64,000 nt of DNA. Origin: Dermanyssus gallinae (lineage: Eukaryota > Arthropoda > Arachnida > Mesostigmata > Dermanyssidae). Below the pieces are notes generated by a model, which had not been told where the DNA came from, searched no databases, and saw only the letters and a program-made list of their open reading frames with translations. The position numbers and the translations under genes were made by a program. Shown piece after piece: positions 59,991-64,000 of this stretch. Every line of letters starts with the position of its first letter. The first letter of the stretch is position 1. The stretch is taken from NCBI GenBank assembly GCA_003439945.1, contig QVRM01006451.1:858792-922791 (forward strand), given 5' to 3'.

Positions 59991-62984
59991 TCCATCGTCG
60001 CGCTAGAGCTCGAGTAATCTACATGTCTAGCGAAAGTTGGCCCGCTACATTACACGGTGTTACCGACTACACGCAAATTTCACCGCAGCCTAGGTATATC
60101 TAAGCTATCCGGGGTTTTCCTCCGATTGGCCTCACGCAACGTTGCAGCACGAATGCGGGTGACGAACACCACCTTCATCTATTAGAATTATTAGCCAAGC
60201 TGTGGGTAAGCGTCATTTCCTTTGATCTTGGCGGCATACGCAAGAGAACATTGTATAAGAGAAGCGTGAGCACCTGTCGACACGCACATGTAAGATTTGC
60301 TGATGACTCACATATGGTTACCAACATTTAACGTTAGATACATTCCGACGTCTGAAAATGTTGTCCGCTAGAGCTTTTTCGCCGCGATCAGTTCCCGGTG
60401 GTTGTGCGGCTTAGAAACGAATGCCGCCAAAGGCGTTTAGTGACATATGCAGGAGATACTACCTGTGCGTTTCACGCTGAAATGCGGATTCTCATAAAGA
60501 TGTACCGCCTTGCCCGTCTTTCACTAGTTGCTTAATGGATGCGACTTAGTCTTCGATACATGTATCGCACGCTCAAACCGGCGAAAGTTTGTGACAGTGT
60601 TATTTTAATTTACCACTAGCCGCTGAAATGTTCGAAAGCGTTGGAAGTTTCGCCGTGTCACACGTCAGTGAGCGGCTATAACGGCGTACTCTAGCGTCTC
60701 CATCGATACCTCACCGTGCGTGTCGCCTGTTGGAGGGTCTCAACTATCGCGACCTATATACAACTACAGCGTACAGTGTCGTGCGCTTGTGCTAAGACTC
60801 TTACCCTTATTATTTTAGTCCTCTCCATCGTACCGACGGAGACAGAGAAGCTAAACAAAACAAACTGTTGTAGACGAAACGGTCGAGGTGAGCCACAGGC
60901 TTGCTTCTGTCTGTAGGCACGTGCAAGGTAACCGTCCAAGACACAGTCTAGCCCTTTCTTGTGTCGTTGTTAGAAATAGAGCTTGTAAGGCATACATCGT
61001 GTTAAGGGATTGAATAATTGCTTCGTAAAATGTCGCGCTAGGTGATTCGATTAGCAATATACGAGTATGATTGTTTTATAGCAATAAATGAGTATGAAAA
61101 ATACGAGAACAATCGTTTACAGCCCATTATATCGTAAATAAATGTATTCTTATTTTGACAAGTATATGTGCCTCTAACCCAAAGCTTTATATTGGTCGCT
61201 TCTACTGAGACAATGCCGCGCTGCTATCTAATGGCCGATTATGGCCGCAAGGGCTAGTATAACTGATTATAAGCCAAACGCTTGCACGATAAGTGCGTTT
61301 TAATTGGTTAGATAATACCTAAATCTATTTCTATAGAACGTGAGGCGGCTCTAGTCAGCCGTCAGATTTGATTCTCTACATCAGACAAAGCCATTGGCGT
61401 TGTTTAAATGTAGGATGTATGCTCTTATGTATTGCAAATCCGTAGTAAAGCGTAAAATGTCTTACTTATAAAAAAACTAATAACATCTAGCACGCAAATA
61501 CAAATTTGTAAAAGAAGAAGATTCGTTACACGTGTTTTAAATAGACAAGTACTGTAATTAGGATTAGAAAAGTACAAAGACTTGGAACGTGATGCAATCG
61601 AATATTGAAATACCTAAAGCACGCCCTATAATAGACTTCTACAAACACACACGTATCGGCAGGTTACCTAAATATAATGAGAGTTAGAAACCGCCCAAGT
61701 CGAAAGTCGATCACATTTCCCAAATACCTCTCAGTGTCGCTCGGATGTTGGCTTTTTTATCATATACACATGTTTTCAAATAGACTAGTTCTGTAGTTAA
61801 GACTGAAGAAGTAAAAAAAGTAGCCGGCAATCGATTGACACATGACTACTACCCCCGAAGCTCTACTCTGAACGCAATTGATACAGTGTATGCTACGAGT
61901 ACTACCTTCAAGTGCCGTCAATCACTAATTCCGACTATTATTTTGCTTACACAGGAAGGCGATTTTACGATTTTAGCAGCCTGCATCAGACGGAGAGTGT
62001 ATCATTTGAAACAGTATCTGACAGGCAAACACATTGTTTGCAAAGTTACGCAAAAACTTAAGGAACAAAAATCATTGGTTGTAAGTCGTGATGGCGAGTC
62101 GCCGACGAGCGCACAAACCCTCCGGCGTCTTCCTACTCGGCACGCTTGGCCAACAGTGGCTTGTATTTGCGGGCCAATTATATGAGGGTTTCAGCGACGT
62201 GTCTAAGAGATTTATAGAGTGCATGGCCGATCGAACAGACTAGGTGCTTTCCTATATATAACACATTGCTGACAGAGCTGATTGGTATAACTGTCGTTGC
62301 AGCGTCCTGCACTGGTAGCGCCGCTCTAGAGTTTGTTGTTCAGTAGGATCTAGCATTTGAGCTCTTACCAGCCCTGTCAAATGTTCCTAGATAGTATACT
62401 GTCGTACCACTGTAGGCGAAGCCTGAGCGCTGGCATGTAGACAATTTCTAAGCGAACCTCACCCACGTCGGCAAAAGGCGGTGTGACGGTGGTGGCACAG
62501 CCTTAGCGTTGTCATCCGGACGGCAGTTTATGAGGGTCGCCAATAGATTCTTGTTCATATCGCACAGATACAGATCTACACGTACAGTGCAGCGTGCAAT
62601 CATCAGATGCGTACAGCTTGCAGTGTTCCTGTAACTGCGGCGCGCGATTATAAAAGCAAACTTGTAAAATTTTATCAGCGATCGTGTTGGGTGCACTGGT
62701 GAGAAATCGTTAGAAGTAGAACAATAGATAGTAGTAGTAGCATTAGTCCTAGAATATCGGGCATTTCATGCACAAGAGAAGCAAGCAGGCCAAGCGGGGA
62801 CGGCCTGGGCCACGTTTTTAAGGCCACGGGCATTAATAAAGTCGACTTACTTGTTCACTTCAACCCGACGCGTGTGGTTCAAGCAGGTAAACGCGGTAGG
62901 ATAGTGCGTGGCTCGAGAGCGGGAGTGTTTCCTTACACAAGGACAACCACACAAACTCTCTGCTCCAACCAGGAGTCGTTGAAG
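59991..62984. other. No recognisable gene
   Basis: About 3 kb of mixed composition without a supported gene, repeat or RNA. Confidence 0.4.
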
Positions 62985-63055
62985 TTGTAGTAATAGTAGT
63001 AGTAGAAGTCGTCGTCGTCGTCGTCGTAGTAGTAGTAGTAGTAATAGTTACAAGG
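62985..63055. repeat. (GTA)n/(GTC)n triplet tract
   Basis: Runs of GTA, TCG and again AGT triplets in a row. Confidence 0.9.
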
Positions 63056-63195
63056 CATCACGATGTGCCAGTGTGAACAAGTCGTCCGCTACAACGTTGG
63101 CCTGGTAGCCGGGGACCGAGGTTGCTGGTTGCGGTATAGATTGCACTGATGCTTGTCTGGCGGGGCACGATTTGAACGGTAATAGCACAAGCGTT

Positions 63196-63210
63196 ACCAC
63201 CGCCACCACC

Positions 63211-63242
<32 letters not shown>

Positions 63243-63412
63243 CAACAGCAGCAACAACACAACAACAACAACACACAACAATACAACAACAACAACAACA
63301 ACAACAACACAACAACAACAACAACAACAACAACACAACAACAACAACAACAACAACAACAAACACACACACAACAACACACAACAAACAACAACAACAA
63401 AAAGGCGAGTCA
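63196..63412. repeat. (ACC)n then (CAA)n/(ACA)n tract
   Basis: More than 200 bp in which the plus strand is almost wholly A and C: ACC triplets first, then CAA triplets with ACACAC interruptions. Thr/Asn/Gln-rich or Val/Leu/Cys-rich translations here are repeat artefacts. Confidence 0.95.
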
Positions 63413-64000
63413 CGAGGACAGACGCGCACACAGACGGCATCTTCGTTTGTCGTTTGCGCCTGCGTTCAGGCAAAGCACACACGAAAACGAAGACGAAAAC
63501 CAACTACTACCTTATCGCGCTTGCCTCGGGCCAGTTGGCTGGTGGGGCAGTTCGGCAGCGGGCAGGCCACACTTCGTACGACACAACGCCTTCGGCGGCC
63601 TCCGGATGGCAGGTCTTTGTGAAAAACCGCGGCGGCGATAGGGAGAGAAAGAAAGGGGGGAGGGGGAGGGAGGAGACGCCGGGAAACGCAGCGAGCGTCG
63701 AATACCGCCGCGATGAGGTAACGCCAGCGATATCTATCTCCGATGTAGTAGAAGATGCAGAAAATGAAGAAGACGATCGGACGTAGTAGTAGGTATTCAC
63801 TTTATATGTACACACACACACACACGTACACTAATGGAACTAGTAAGTGTTCACTATGCGCAAACTAAACAACCTACGAGTGGGTAACGCGTCGATTGCG
63901 GCTCGACACTCCGACGGACATGCGGCGGGCAGAAGACGAACACATGTTCAACTCAGTTAGTTCTCTTGGCGCAGCCGACGCAACAAGCTGGCGGCCGCAC
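63413..64000. other. GC-rich end of the window, gene not established
   Basis: GC-rich DNA with a GGGAGGGGG-type purine run near 63640-63680 and a (CA)n run at 63813-63826. A plus-strand frame runs on from the (CAA)n tract to 63786 with an acidic end (VVEDAENEEDD). It might belong to an exon, but start, splice sites and family are not recognisable. Confidence 0.3.

Noticed and set aside
63048..63786. Thr/Asn/Gln-rich frame (plus) and Val/Leu/Cys-rich frames (minus)
   Set aside because: Created by the ACC/CAA triplet tract; several overlapping frames are open, so there is no evidence for coding in the repeat itself.

Overview
This is a eukaryotic nuclear window, most likely from an arthropod. 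The evidence is the absence of long host reading frames, dense (TA)n and (ATT)n microsatellites, mariner transposons of the arthropod type, tRNA-derived SINEs, and LINEs of both the restriction-like-endonuclease and the AP-endonuclease groups. No host gene could be identified with confidence; the window reads as intergenic or intronic DNA filled with mobile elements of very different ages. The species cannot be fixed from the sequence.

Layout. Positions 1-5.2 kb hold no recognisable gene. A 5'-truncated R2-like retrotransposon lies at 5.26-6.59 kb (minus), with (TA)n on both sides. From 6.6 to 16.9 kb there are microsatellites, GC-rich low-complexity blocks and one copy of an unknown repeat, but no clear gene. 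At 16.9-24.9 kb is the most striking region: three R4/Dong-type LINEs (E1 truncated, E2 and E3 nearly full length), all on the minus strand and each separated from the next by an (ATT)n tract, followed by two copies of a 0.40-0.45 kb unit also bounded by ATT-rich DNA. An inverted SINE pair lies at 27.1-27.4 kb. An apparently intact mariner is at 28.46-29.78 kb (plus), and a near-identical second copy is at 41.17-42.50 kb (minus). At 31.7-35.5 kb lie a decayed R4-like element and a decayed CR1-like LINE with a PHD-like finger, both plus. A second SINE family sits inside (TA)n at 37.4 kb, and an old mariner relic at 38.86-39.2 kb. GC-rich and purine-rich DNA fills 39.3-40.8 kb. A LINE relic with AP-endonuclease and YADD motifs is at 43.0-44.5 kb. 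Two opposed copies of a MITE-like element lie at 45.8-47.0 kb. An unknown repeat at 48.6-49.1 kb has partial relatives at 9.2 and 52.9 kb. A third, very decayed R4-like element is at 54.9-56.7 kb (minus), with two more LINE fragments at 56.9-58.7 kb. The last 5 kb is mostly unassigned and ends in triplet repeats and GC-rich DNA.

How the parts relate. The mariner copies use a DD34D transposase and duplicate TA; the second lies in a (TA)n tract. The R4-like proteins carry an N-terminal C2H2 finger, a reverse transcriptase with YLDD, a CCHC finger and a PD...D endonuclease, the type of enzyme that cuts a chosen target. Their junctions with (ATT)n, almost without untranslated leader, fit insertion into TAA/ATT microsatellites as known for Dong of Bombyx. 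The R2-like element, one SINE, a mariner and a MITE-like element all lie in or beside (TA)n, so simple repeats appear to act as landing pads for several unrelated elements.
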